Assembly (NCBI RefSeq): GCF_028623165.1
Contig: NZ_CP117768.1
Span: forward strand, 310,001-374,000
From: Nostoc sp. UHCC 0926
GTDB taxonomy: Bacteria > Cyanobacteriota > Cyanobacteriia > Cyanobacteriales > Nostocaceae
Length of the DNA: 64,000 bases
Direction: 5' to 3'
Shown: in pieces, positions 30,482-37,841 of the stretch
Numbering within the stretch: the stretch's first letter is position 1
Layout: each line of letters opens with the position of its first letter
Notes under the pieces: model-generated
Told to the model about the DNA's origin: nothing
The model's input: the letters and a program-made list of their open reading frames with translations, nothing else
The model's database searches: none
Position numbers and translations under genes: made by a program

Positions 30482-32473
30482 ATGCTAGAACAAGGCACTA
30501 TCAGTATTCATACTGAGAATATTTTCCCGATCATTAAGAAGTCGCTTTACTCAGATCATCAAATCTTCTTGCGGGAACTGGTATCCAACGCCGTAGACGC
30601 CATCCAAAAGCTGAAAATGGTATCCCGCGCTGGAGATTACGCTGGAGATATTGGCGAACCAGAAATTGAAATTGCCATTGACAAAAATAACAAAACCCTA
30701 TCCATCTCCGATAACGGTATCGGGATGACGGCAGAAGAAGTTAAGAAATATATCAATCAGGTTGCCTTCTCTAGTGCTGAAGAATTTATTCATAAGTATG
30801 AAGGCAAATCAGATCAACCGATTATTGGTCACTTCGGTCTTGGCTTCTACTCCTCATTCATGGTGGCGCAAAAGGTAGAAATTGATACTCTATCCTACCA
30901 AGAAGGGGCACAGGCAGTTCACTGGACTTGTGATGGTTCCCCAGCATTTACCCTAGAAGAATCGCCCCGGACAACTCGCGGCACTACTATTACTCTCAGC
31001 CTGCAAGGAGAAGAAGAGGAATTTCTAGAAGATGCACGGATTAAGAATCTTGTCAAGACTTACTGCGATTTCTTGCCAGTACCGATAAAACTAGAAGGTG
31101 AAGTATTAAATAAGCAAGTAGCACCGTGGCGAGAGTCTCCGAGTAATCTGAGTCAAGAAGAATATTTAGAGTTTTACCGCTACCTGTATCCTTTTCAGGA
31201 AGAACCGCTGTTATGGGTACATCTAAATACTGACTATCCCTTTATCATCAACGGGATTCTGTATTTTCCCAAAATGAGGCCGGATGTAGATGTTACTAAA
31301 GGGCAGATCAAGCTATTTAGTAATCAAGTTTTTGTTAGCGACAACTGCGAAGAAATTATTCCGCAATTTCTAACTCCAATGCGGGGTGTGATTGATAGTA
31401 CCGATATTCCTCTGAACGTATCGCGCAGCGCTTTGCAAGGCGATCGCACCGTGCGACGAATTGGTGATTACATTGCCAAAAAAGTAGGCGATCGCCTCAA
31501 AGAACTTTTCCGTGACAACCGTGAACAATACATTAGCGCCTGGAAAGACCTCGGTACTTTTGTAAAATTCGGCGTTCTCAACGACGAGAAATTCAAAAAA
31601 CAAATCGAAGATATCATCGTCTTCCGCACTACCGCCAAGCTGACAGAAAAGCCTGCTGCTGAAACTCCAGTAGTCGAGGTACAGTCTTCAGAGGGAGATG
31701 CTTGGCAAGATGTCACTCCTCCTTCAGCCAGTCCTGAGAACTCAGCACCCAATGCTCCCTATACTACGCTCAAAGAGTATCTAGAACGTAACAAAGAACG
31801 TCACGAAAACCGAGTTTTCTACAGCACCGATGCAGCAACCCAAGCTACCTATATAGAACTACACAAAAATCAAGGCTTGGAAGTCCTGTTTATGGACTCC
31901 TTCATCGACACCCACTTTATCAACTTCCTAGAGCGGGAATATCAGGATGTTAAATTTACGCGGGTGGACTCCGACTTAGATAATACCCTGCTGGAACAAG
32001 ACAAAGCTACGGAAATTGTTGATCCTAAGACGAACAAAACCCGGAGTGAGAGCATCAAAGAGTTATTTGAGAAATCTCTCAACAAACCTAAACTCAACAT
32101 CCGTACCGAAGCTTTGAAATCAGACGATCCTCAAGGTACACCACCTGCGATCGTGCTTTTACCAGAGATTCTCCGCCGCATGCGAGAAATGAATGCCATG
32201 ATGCAGCAGCAGACAGTAGATTTTCCCGAAGATCACGTTTTGCTGGTGAATACTGCTCACCCGCTGATTCAAAATCTGGTAAATCTTAACCAAGGTAGTA
32301 TTATTCAAGGTGACGGTCAATCCCCTACAGATCAGTTAGTGAACATGATTTGCCAACATATCTACGATTTAGCGCTGATGTCTCAGAAAGGATTTGACGC
32401 TGAGGGGATGAAATCCTTCGTCGAGCGATCGAATGAGGTACTCACCAAGCTGACGGAACAAGCTAGTAAATAG
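30482..32473 (+). CDS. htpG: Molecular chaperone HtpG (Hsp90)
   Basis: A 663-residue bacterial Hsp90, a cytoplasmic ATP-driven chaperone. The N-terminal ATP site is clear: FLRELVSNAVDAIQKL (with the catalytic Glu), ISDNGIGMTAEEV, and GHFGLGFYSSFMVA. The middle domain carries NVSRSALQGDRTVRRIG with the Arg that contacts ATP. A polar Pro/Ser/Glu-rich insertion lies at about 390-430 before the dimerisation end, as in cyanobacterial HtpG. The C-terminus has no MEEVD, as expected in bacteria. It starts at ATG 30482. The transcript may end at the palindromic repeats at 32478-32600. Confidence 0.97.
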   Translation: MLEQGTISIHTENIFPIIKKSLYSDHQIFLRELVSNAVDAIQKLKMVSRAGDYAGDIGEPEIEIAIDKNNKTLSISDNGIGMTAEEVKKYINQVAFSSAEEFIHKYEGKSDQPIIGHFGLGFYSSFMVAQKVEIDTLSYQEGAQAVHWTCDGSPAFTLEESPRTTRGTTITLSLQGEEEEFLEDARIKNLVKTYCDFLPVPIKLEGEVLNKQVAPWRESPSNLSQEEYLEFYRYLYPFQEEPLLWVHLNTDYPFIINGILYFPKMRPDVDVTKGQIKLFSNQVFVSDNCEEIIPQFLTPMRGVIDSTDIPLNVSRSALQGDRTVRRIGDYIAKKVGDRLKELFRDNREQYISAWKDLGTFVKFGVLNDEKFKKQIEDIIVFRTTAKLTEKPAAETPVVEVQSSEGDAWQDVTPPSASPENSAPNAPYTTLKEYLERNKERHENRVFYSTDAATQATYIELHKNQGLEVLFMDSFIDTHFINFLEREYQDVKFTRVDSDLDNTLLEQDKATEIVDPKTNKTRSESIKELFEKSLNKPKLNIRTEALKSDDPQGTPPAIVLLPEILRRMREMNAMMQQQTVDFPEDHVLLVNTAHPLIQNLVNLNQGSIIQGDGQSPTDQLVNMICQHIYDLALMSQKGFDAEGMKSFVERSNEVLTKLTEQASK

Positions 32474-32477
32474 TACT

Positions 32478-32600
32478 GAGTTTGGAGTACAGACGCGATT
32501 AATCGCGTCTGTACAGGAGTTTGGAGAGACGCGATTAATCGCGTTCTGTACAGGAGTTTGGAGAGACGCGATTAATCGCGTTCTGTACAGGAGTTTGGAG
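32478..32600. repeat. Three 37-39-bp palindromic units after htpG
   Basis: Units at 32478-32516, 32517-32553 and 32554-32590, then a 10-bp partial. Each holds AGACGCGATTAATCGCGT(C)T. The first contains a perfect 28-bp palindrome (32487-32514). Each unit can form a strong hairpin, so the block may end or stabilise htpG mRNA. Confidence 0.85.
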
Positions 32601-32706
32601 TTATTTCTCTCCCTGTCCCCTATCCCTCTCCTTCCTTTCCTACTTCTGTTGCCTAAGACCTAAAATGGAAAGGCTGTATTAAAATAACAATCTGGAGATA
32701 CTTGCT

Positions 32707-32943
32707 ATGTCCCGTCGCTGTGAACTAACTGGTAAGAAGGCAAATAACGCCTTTGCTGTTTCTCACTCCCACCGCCGTACTAAACGCCTTCAGCACGCCA
32801 ATCTGCAAAGCAAGCGTGTTTGGTGGGCAGGCGGAAATCGCTGGGTAAAATTAAAGCTGTCTACCAAAGCAATCAAAACCCTAGATATTAAAGGGTTAGA
32901 AGCAATGGCAAAAGAAGCTGGTATTAACCTGAATCATTACTAA
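32707..32943 (+). CDS. rpmB: Ribosomal protein bL28
   Basis: A 78-residue large-subunit ribosomal protein bL28. [20 protein letters not shown] at the start and [17 protein letters not shown] are typical, and the basic C-terminal half ([17 protein letters not shown]) contacts 23S rRNA. The length is that of the bacterial protein. Only one of the usual zinc cysteines is present (Cys5), so this is a zinc-free form. GGAGATACTTGCT precedes the ATG and provides the ribosome site. It is a single gene here, with no rpmG next to it. Confidence 0.97.
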   Translation: MSRRCELTGKKANNAFAVSHSHRRTKRLQHANLQSKRVWWAGGNRWVKLKLSTKAIKTLDIKGLEAMAKEAGINLNHY

Positions 32944-32981
32944 GTAACGTGGATTTATAACCTGAGACTATGTAGCGGAGA

Positions 32982-33014
32982 CAGGATAAGCGGCCAAAGC
33001 CGCTGCTCATCCTG
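32982..33014 (+). terminator. Hairpin downstream of rpmB
   Basis: Inverted repeat CAGGATAAGCGGC / GCCGCTGCTCATCCTG about 40 bp past the rpmB stop. It has a long, GC-rich stem but no U-tract. It probably acts as an mRNA 3' end structure or belongs to a repeat family. Confidence 0.4.
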
Positions 33015-33097
33015 CTTCCCTACCAAAATAGGACTGAAATTAGGCGATTCAATACCCAAAATTAATTAATTATTAATTACGAATTACGAATTATGAA

Positions 33098-33754
33098 TTA
33101 TTTCTGTTGTATCTGCTTTTGTACCCAAAGACGAAAAGCTTTGAGTGTTGCATTTCTACCTGCTATTCTACTTTGCTCCAGATATTGGGGAATGGTTTCA
33201 ATTAGTGGGAATAGAGGAAAATTTAGGCTTTGCGGAGACTCTATATAATACCCATCTCGCAGAACATTAATTTGTAAATTTCCTTTATTAAAACGCCAAA
33301 GCTCAGGTACTTTTAAAGCTTCATAAATATTAGGATGAGTGCGAGAGGTAATATCAACTTCTAAAGCTAAATCTGGAGGGGGATCTACTGTTAAATCTAG
33401 TCGCTTCTTGCCGCGAATCTTAGATTCATTTTTTATATATAAACACTGATCAGGTTCTATACCTTGAGCCATTGCTTGGTTTTTGAAAGTTGTAGAATCA
33501 AGGCATCTAAACTCAATATCTAATTCTTCCAAAAGCGCTTTGATTAAATCACTAATAATTTCTTTATCGTCTTCATGTTCTGGCAGTGGTGCCATAATCT
33601 CCAGTATTCCCCTGTCATAAGCAATTCGTGCAGCACGATGTTCCCCTAAATCTTCTAGAATTGTTTCCAATTCCTGCCAGGTTACATCTCGCAGTAGCAC
33701 TCTTTGTCCTGGTGGAACATGGATGCGCTTTAATTCCAATAACATCATCTCCAC
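33098..33754 (-). CDS. Uma2-family protein
   Basis: A 218-residue Uma2 (DUF820) protein. The family has a PD-(D/E)XK nuclease-like fold and is greatly expanded in cyanobacteria, but its cellular role is not settled. Catalytic-type residues can be picked out: Glu/Asp in YDRGILEIMAPLPEHE, and the Asp...Glu-x-Asp set in DLTVDPPPDLALEVDITSRT. It ends LRLWVQKQIQQK, without the Gln-rich coiled tail found in the two other Uma2 proteins in this window. No partner gene is adjacent. STRR-like AATTACG repeats lie just downstream. A start at Met4 is also possible. Confidence 0.85.
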   Translation of the reverse strand: MEMMLLELKRIHVPPGQRVLLRDVTWQELETILEDLGEHRAARIAYDRGILEIMAPLPEHEDDKEIISDLIKALLEELDIEFRCLDSTTFKNQAMAQGIEPDQCLYIKNESKIRGKKRLDLTVDPPPDLALEVDITSRTHPNIYEALKVPELWRFNKGNLQINVLRDGYYIESPQSLNFPLFPLIETIPQYLEQSRIAGRNATLKAFRLWVQKQIQQK

Positions 33755-33884
33755 TCCCAGTAGCTCAAACCTAAATTTAGCTTACTCCAGTTGACTAATG
33801 CGCTATGACAATTTTTGCTGCTTTATCACTAAAATTGTCGGATGCTTGTACACACAGCAGCTTGTCGTCGGACATCATCTGCTT

Positions 33885-33915
33885 AAAAAACCCCTCATAG
33901 AAGTGTATAGAGGGG
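33885..33915 (-). terminator. Intrinsic terminator, minus strand (distal)
   Basis: CCCCTCATA / TATAGAGGGG hairpin at 33891-33915, followed on the minus strand by TTTTTTAAGC (33890-33882). It is a good rho-independent terminator for leftward transcription. Confidence 0.7.
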
Positions 33916-33943
33916 CATCGCTCCTACATAGAAAAGCGTAGTT

Positions 33944-34022
33944 TAAAGAAAAACCTCTGGGAACTCCAGAGGTTTTGGTTCCTGATTTAGTTTCTACTTG
34001 TTACTCCAACTTGTCCTCAGTC
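33944..34022 (-). ncRNA. Candidate small RNA with its own terminator
   Basis: A leftward transcript starting near 34022 would be about 75 nt long and end at a perfect 11-bp hairpin (AAAACCTCTGG / CCAGAGGTTTT, 33950-33976) followed by TCTTTA. It lacks any open frame of note. Promoter-like boxes lie just upstream (34029-34057). Read-through would meet a second terminator at 33885-33915. The protein gene upstream on this strand ends at 34246, so the double terminator could instead serve that gene. No known small-RNA family was recognised. Confidence 0.4.
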
Positions 34023-34028
34023 ATTTCC

Positions 34029-34057
34029 AGATAATGAAGGAAATTATTTGATGTCAA
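34029..34057 (-). promoter_or_regulatory. Promoter-like TTGACA-N17-TTATCT
   Basis: On the minus strand, a perfect -35 TTGACA (34052-34057) is followed after 17 bp by TTATCT (34029-34034). The -10 is a weak match. It would start transcription near 34022, toward the hairpin at 33950-33976. Confidence 0.4.
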
Positions 34058-34164
34058 GTACTCAAAGGTGGGGGTATGTTATCCGGTGGACAACGTTAAC
34101 GCATAAATAAATTTAGGGGCTTGAAAAGACAGTTGGCAGTGGAATTCCAGAATCTTTCTCCTCT

Positions 34165-34197
34165 GTTCCCTGCTCCCTGCTCCCTGCCCCCTGCCTC
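34165..34197. repeat. STRR heptanucleotide array CTCCCTG
   Basis: Four to five copies of a seven-base unit (CTCCCTG and variants). It is of the STRR type known in heterocystous cyanobacteria. Confidence 0.7.
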
Positions 34198-34245
34198 TTT
34201 GGTCATGTCCGGCTCTTGGTGACAAATATTACAATACGCCAGCGA

Positions 34246-35037
34246 TTAATTCCTATCTCCTCCCCATAATGCCTGCACTACTTGATCAGTCAATTCTTTA
34301 CCAAACATCTGCTCTGCTAATTTATTCCCTGGGTCTCGTTCAGCACTGCTACGGCGCAAAAACAAGTCACGTTCTGCCAAAGCAGTCCGTATATCTTCTG
34401 GCACAGGCTCCGCTTCGTCTACCCAGTTTATCCAGCGTTCGAGCATTTCGTTTGCAAATGTCCGAAGCAGGTTGACTGTATCATTTGTGGCTGGACTTGT
34501 ATAGCATAACCTGATAGGCGACATAAATTGACGAATATACACGCTCTTGCTGGTGTACATTGAAAGACTTGGTTCCTCCTGCAAATTCAGGAATAACTGA
34601 TTAACAGGCTCATAGTAGCGTTCCAGATAGTCCAGGTCTGTCAATAAATCAGTTCGAGGAATGTAATCTAAATAAAAGAAAATATCTGGAAGCGTACCAA
34701 ACTCAAACGTTAGATGGGGAACACGTATGTGGGACCCTAACCAAACAGTCAGACGTATGACACTAAAATTTGACTTTTCGTTATGCGACAACACATGCAC
34801 TAGCCAATCAATTTCCGTACCAGAAAAAGCCTTGAGTGAACCTTGAAAATTACCATCAATGCTGCTGTAGCTATTTAAATCATTTGTAAAATCTGCTGGA
34901 TTTAGCTGAAAACGATTCTCTAGCTTTTGTCGCAACTGGTTTGTAATAGTCCATAACTGTTCAAATACAGATGTATTATCTGAGTTGATATCTTGGTAAA
35001 TCATTGTTTTTTTTACTGGGACATTGAGCATGAACAA
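34246..35037 (-). CDS. Red chlorophyll catabolite reductase-like protein
   Basis: A 263-residue protein whose middle looks like plant red chlorophyll catabolite reductase (RCCR, a ferredoxin-dependent bilin reductase relative). The RCCR-like run starts near TEIDWLV (about 75) and covers HIRVPHLTFEFG, FFYLDYIPRTDLL, LDYLERYYEP and YIRQFMSPIRL. The plant pattern is alike: FLLEFI, LVLFLDLPPRKDLVL, DYLKEFYEDT, SLYIRTVVSPT. In plants RCCR reduces an open-chain chlorophyll breakdown product. The substrate here is unknown, and other bilin chemistry is equally possible. It lies 118 bp downstream of an FAD monooxygenase gene on the same strand, which may form one transcript. No transit peptide is seen. 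Confidence 0.72.
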   Translation of the reverse strand: MFMLNVPVKKTMIYQDINSDNTSVFEQLWTITNQLRQKLENRFQLNPADFTNDLNSYSSIDGNFQGSLKAFSGTEIDWLVHVLSHNEKSNFSVIRLTVWLGSHIRVPHLTFEFGTLPDIFFYLDYIPRTDLLTDLDYLERYYEPVNQLFLNLQEEPSLSMYTSKSVYIRQFMSPIRLCYTSPATNDTVNLLRTFANEMLERWINWVDEAEPVPEDIRTALAERDLFLRRSSAERDPGNKLAEQMFGKELTDQVVQALWGGDRN

Positions 35038-35155
35038 TAAAAACTTTCATGATTGCTTCTTAATTCTAAGGACAAAGCAATCTAGGATAATAAGTACCAA
35101 TTTTGTGAGGATAAATTTATTTTTTTATTGGCATATGATGTCAACTTACCAATTG

Positions 35156-36478
35156 CTACAAGTTAGTTGACAATTTGGCGTTTGATTTTTTAACTTTGGA
35201 TATCCAACCTTTGTATGAGTTCAAAATTTCTGAATAGGGAACTACGGTTTCAAATATTAGCTCAGATAGTGAAGGTGAGAAGCGATGGGGAAACAGTTTG
35301 TGCAGAGTATTGATAATACTTTCCCTGAAGATAAACTCAATAAACAATCCCATAGTCGAGGGAAATGCGTTATCCCCAAGCTCAACTAAGGCGTGAGCAT
35401 CTTGCTTACGGCGAACAGTAAATTGTTCAACAACCTCTCCAATATTGTCAGAATACTCGTCTAAAAGGTTGTCAAACAAGATAACATCTTCAAGTGCCGC
35501 ATTGCAACCTTGACCAATAGAGGAAGATACGGCATGTGCTGCATCCCCGATGAGTAGCACACTATCACCTTGGTGATAACGGTTACAACGAATTGTTAAA
35601 ATTCTCGATACAGGTCTAGTAAGGAAAGCTTCAGCTTCTTCCTTAGGCATCATCTGATAAATTTCTGGGAAATTCTTTTGAAAAAATGTCAGAACTTCTT
35701 CTGTGTTGGAAAGATTAACTATCTGATTTTTTTTATGGAGAAATAAAACGACTCCACTCATGCTTCCATCTTGTTGATGTAGTAGTACTATCAGCGTACT
35801 ATCGTTTAGTATCCAAGAATGAATTTTGCCCTGTTCCAGGTTGATACCTGAATTTTCATTGGGACGAGGGAGGAAAATCGATTTATAGTCATTAGGGACA
35901 TATTTCTGCTCGCACTCAAAGTTTTTCGTATCAACAAAATTCTCTCTTATCTGAGAATTTGCTCCATCTGCACCTATTAACACGTCATAGTCAATAGTGA
36001 ACTCACGTTTTCCTCCAACCAGAGAAGCTTCGACAACATTTTTCAATGTTATTGTCTTTGCCACAAAATCCACAGAAGTACATTGACAGTTGAAGTTCAG
36101 GTTGAGTTTACTGTTGTTGGACTTTTGGTTGAAATTTTCTAGTAGCACAATTGCCAAGCTAGTGCGGTCAAGCGTAAAGAGAGATTTATTTCTTGGCCTC
36201 AACCGTGTCTTACCGTTTTTTTGGTGAAAAATCGTTCCTGTCACCTCCAAACTTCTGGATTTGACCGCTTCCTCTAAACCCTTAATTTTTCTTAAAGCTC
36301 TCATTCCTCTTTCATTCAGAGAGATAGGGTAGGTTCTGGATGTAGAGAATGAAACAATTCTAGGGTCGCTGCGACGTTCATAAATGTCGATTTCGTATTT
36401 GTCGCCACGACTTAACAAGTAGTGAGCAAGCAGAAGTCCGCAAGGTCCAGCACCTACAATAACTACTTTCTTGACCAT
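35156..36478 (-). CDS. FAD-dependent monooxygenase, KMO-like
   Basis: A 440-residue class A flavin monooxygenase. The FAD-binding GxGxxG is VVIVGAGPCGLLLAHYLL (about 5-22). The second FAD motif is VLIGADGANSQIREN, and the third is VLLIGDAAHAVSSSIGQGCN. YPISLNERGMRAL and FECEQKYVPNDYKSIFLP resemble kynurenine 3-monooxygenase. It should hydroxylate an aromatic or similar ring with NAD(P)H and oxygen. The true substrate cannot be told. The RCCR-like gene follows on the same strand, so a shared role in breaking down or tailoring a tetrapyrrole or pigment is a reasonable guess. No other kynurenine-pathway gene is nearby. There is no C-terminal membrane helix like that of mitochondrial KMO. Confidence 0.85.
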   Translation of the reverse strand: MVKKVVIVGAGPCGLLLAHYLLSRGDKYEIDIYERRSDPRIVSFSTSRTYPISLNERGMRALRKIKGLEEAVKSRSLEVTGTIFHQKNGKTRLRPRNKSLFTLDRTSLAIVLLENFNQKSNNSKLNLNFNCQCTSVDFVAKTITLKNVVEASLVGGKREFTIDYDVLIGADGANSQIRENFVDTKNFECEQKYVPNDYKSIFLPRPNENSGINLEQGKIHSWILNDSTLIVLLHQQDGSMSGVVLFLHKKNQIVNLSNTEEVLTFFQKNFPEIYQMMPKEEAEAFLTRPVSRILTIRCNRYHQGDSVLLIGDAAHAVSSSIGQGCNAALEDVILFDNLLDEYSDNIGEVVEQFTVRRKQDAHALVELGDNAFPSTMGLFIEFIFRESIINTLHKLFPHRFSPSLSELIFETVVPYSEILNSYKGWISKVKKSNAKLSTNL

Positions 36479-36820
36479 AATTCTATGACTTCCGCATTAG
36501 TTAAATAATCATCATACTTAATATTCACTAGAGATTTTTATATAAATTAATACATTTTTCATTGGTCTTGAGAGGGATATAGTGGCAAAGCTTCGGAAAT
36601 ATGCAATCTTAGTCTACGGTGTACCCACAAGTCGGAAAAACTTCATCCACTAGAGATTTGCGGTTCAGCAGCGCTCTTGGTAGGGGTAGGGAAACCTTCC
36701 GCAGGCGACGGCACCAAACCGAACGCAAGAGCGTCTTCGATAGAAGAAAGGTGCGTTACGCTGGCGTGACAAAGCTAAATTGTTGCAATCATGGCGATGC
36801 CTGCGGTTCTTGCTAGCCAA
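36479..36820. other. Intergenic before 21-bp array
   Basis: No gene is supported. The left part should hold the promoter of the monooxygenase operon. The right part (about 36665-36770) is GC-rich with small inverted motifs (GGGAAACCTTCCGCAGGCGACGG) of the dispersed repeat type. Confidence 0.5.
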
Positions 36821-37072
36821 CGCATTTGTTATTTCGGCGAACTCATTTGTTATTTCGGCGAACTCATTTGTTATTTCGGCGAACTCATTTGTTATTTCAG
36901 CAGACTCATTTGTTATTTCAGCGAACTCATTTGTTATTTCAGCAGACTCATTTGTTATTTCGGCGAACTCATTTGTTATTTCGGCGAACTCATTTGTTAT
37001 TTCAGCAGACTCATTTGTTATTTCGGCGAACTCATTTGTTATTTCGGCAGACTCATTTGTTATTTTGGCGTC
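36821..37072. repeat. 21-bp tandem array B, 12 units
   Basis: Twelve units of exactly 21 bp, type CTCATTTGTTATTTC followed by GGCGAA or a variant (AGCGAA, AGCAGA, GGCAGA). The units are nearly identical for the first 15 bp and vary at the end. TTCGGCGAA within the unit is a small dyad. Three plus-strand frames and one minus-strand frame stay open across the array, e.g. EITNEFA repeated on the minus strand. There are no spacers, so it is not a CRISPR. Confidence 0.93.
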
Positions 37073-37464
37073 TTCATAACGAACCCTACCAAACAACTAG
37101 AAGAGTTGAAACCTATGCTGTCATACTTGTGTGTACACCGTAGCCCAAAGAGCGGGGAGGGGATTAAGGTGAGCCAGTGCGGTCTTCTCCCTACAGCCCT
37201 TCTCCTAAAGGAGACGCTACGCGAACGGGCATTACGGCAGGCGCTAGCCTCTTCCAATGAGAGAAGGGGAGACGCTTTAGCGCATAGCGTTCGCGTAGCG
37301 TCTCGTAGAGAAGCGGTAGCGAGTCATCCATTGAGCGTCTGGGGTCTCCTCAAGTGGAGCATCTGGCGATGGGGTGCAATGACTGTGAGAATCATAACTA
37401 ATTATACGGACATAATATAAGGCAGTTGTACCAATAACAATTTGCCTGTGAAAAAGATGCACTC
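37073..37464. other. Intergenic with inverted composite repeat
   Basis: No gene is supported. Most of it is the inverted copy of the composite repeat (37171-37326). The last 130 bases lead into a transposase-like remnant and show nothing else. Confidence 0.5.
37171..37326. repeat. Composite dispersed repeat, copy 3 (inverted)
   Basis: The reverse complement of modules found in 26608-26820 and 53231-53420, starting GAGCCAGTGCGGTCTTCTCC and including GTTCGCGTAGCGTCTCGTAG (37290-37309). Order of modules is partly rearranged. Confidence 0.8.
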
Positions 37465-37841
37465 ATGGCAGCTAAAGTCATAAATTGTCAGTTGCTTTTA
37501 CATCAGCTTGTTGATATCAAAGCTGTTGCAGTTTTACAATCCAAAGGACGTGGTAGACCTAGCGGGACTTAGACAAAAAGTAGCCTGAAAAACCCATCAA
37601 ACCTATATATAGAGAGGCTTTGACATCGTTTTATCTGTTTTCTTGATATATCTGGGTTTCAAGCGTTTTTGAGCCTTTGGTGTATTTCCCTTGTCCTGTA
37701 TAGGTTTGAGGCTTGTTTTTGCCTCAAAAATGTTTAAGTCCCGCTAGTAAGGATGCTCAAGTAACGAAACACTATCAAATTCATCATCCGCATTCGCCAT
37801 CTAAAAGCAGGCTGAATTTCTTGCTCACAATTTTTGATTAA
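37465..37841 (+). pseudogene. Small remnant ORF split by a MITE
   Basis: An open frame (MAAKVINCQLLLHQLVDIKA...) runs to KGRGRPS, where a 185-bp element plus a TA duplication interrupts it. Removing them restores the frame: GRGRPSKDAQVTKHYQIHH..., stopping at 37839-37841, 63 residues in all. The sequence GRGRPSKDAQ reads naturally, which supports the reconstruction. It looks like a fragment of a transposase, but the family cannot be fixed. It is not expected to make a working protein. Confidence 0.55.
37560..37746. mobile_element. MITE family 3, TA target
   Basis: 187 bp including flanking TA pairs, with perfect 12-bp inverted ends TAGCGGGACTTA / TAAGTCCCGCTA. Weaker inverted similarity continues inward (AAACCTATA at both sides). 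It sits inside a short ORF whose frame is repaired if one TA and the element are removed, which is direct evidence of TA target duplication, as for IS630/Tc1-type elements. Confidence 0.8.

Larger units (their letters stand above)
33755..34245. other. Spacer with two terminators and small-RNA candidate
   Basis: 491 bp without a protein gene. It holds two minus-strand terminators (33885-33915 and 33944-33976), a good promoter-like pair (34029-34057), and a CTCCCTG heptanucleotide array (34165-34197). Together these outline a possible small RNA, listed separately. Confidence 0.6.

Noticed and set aside
36821..37072. CRISPR array
   Set aside because: The 21-bp units follow each other directly; there are no spacers and no cas genes nearby.
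36665..37420. Four long open frames (about 99-209 residues) through array B
   Set aside because: A period divisible by three keeps every stop-free frame open. The repeats alone explain the length and no frame has a ribosome site.
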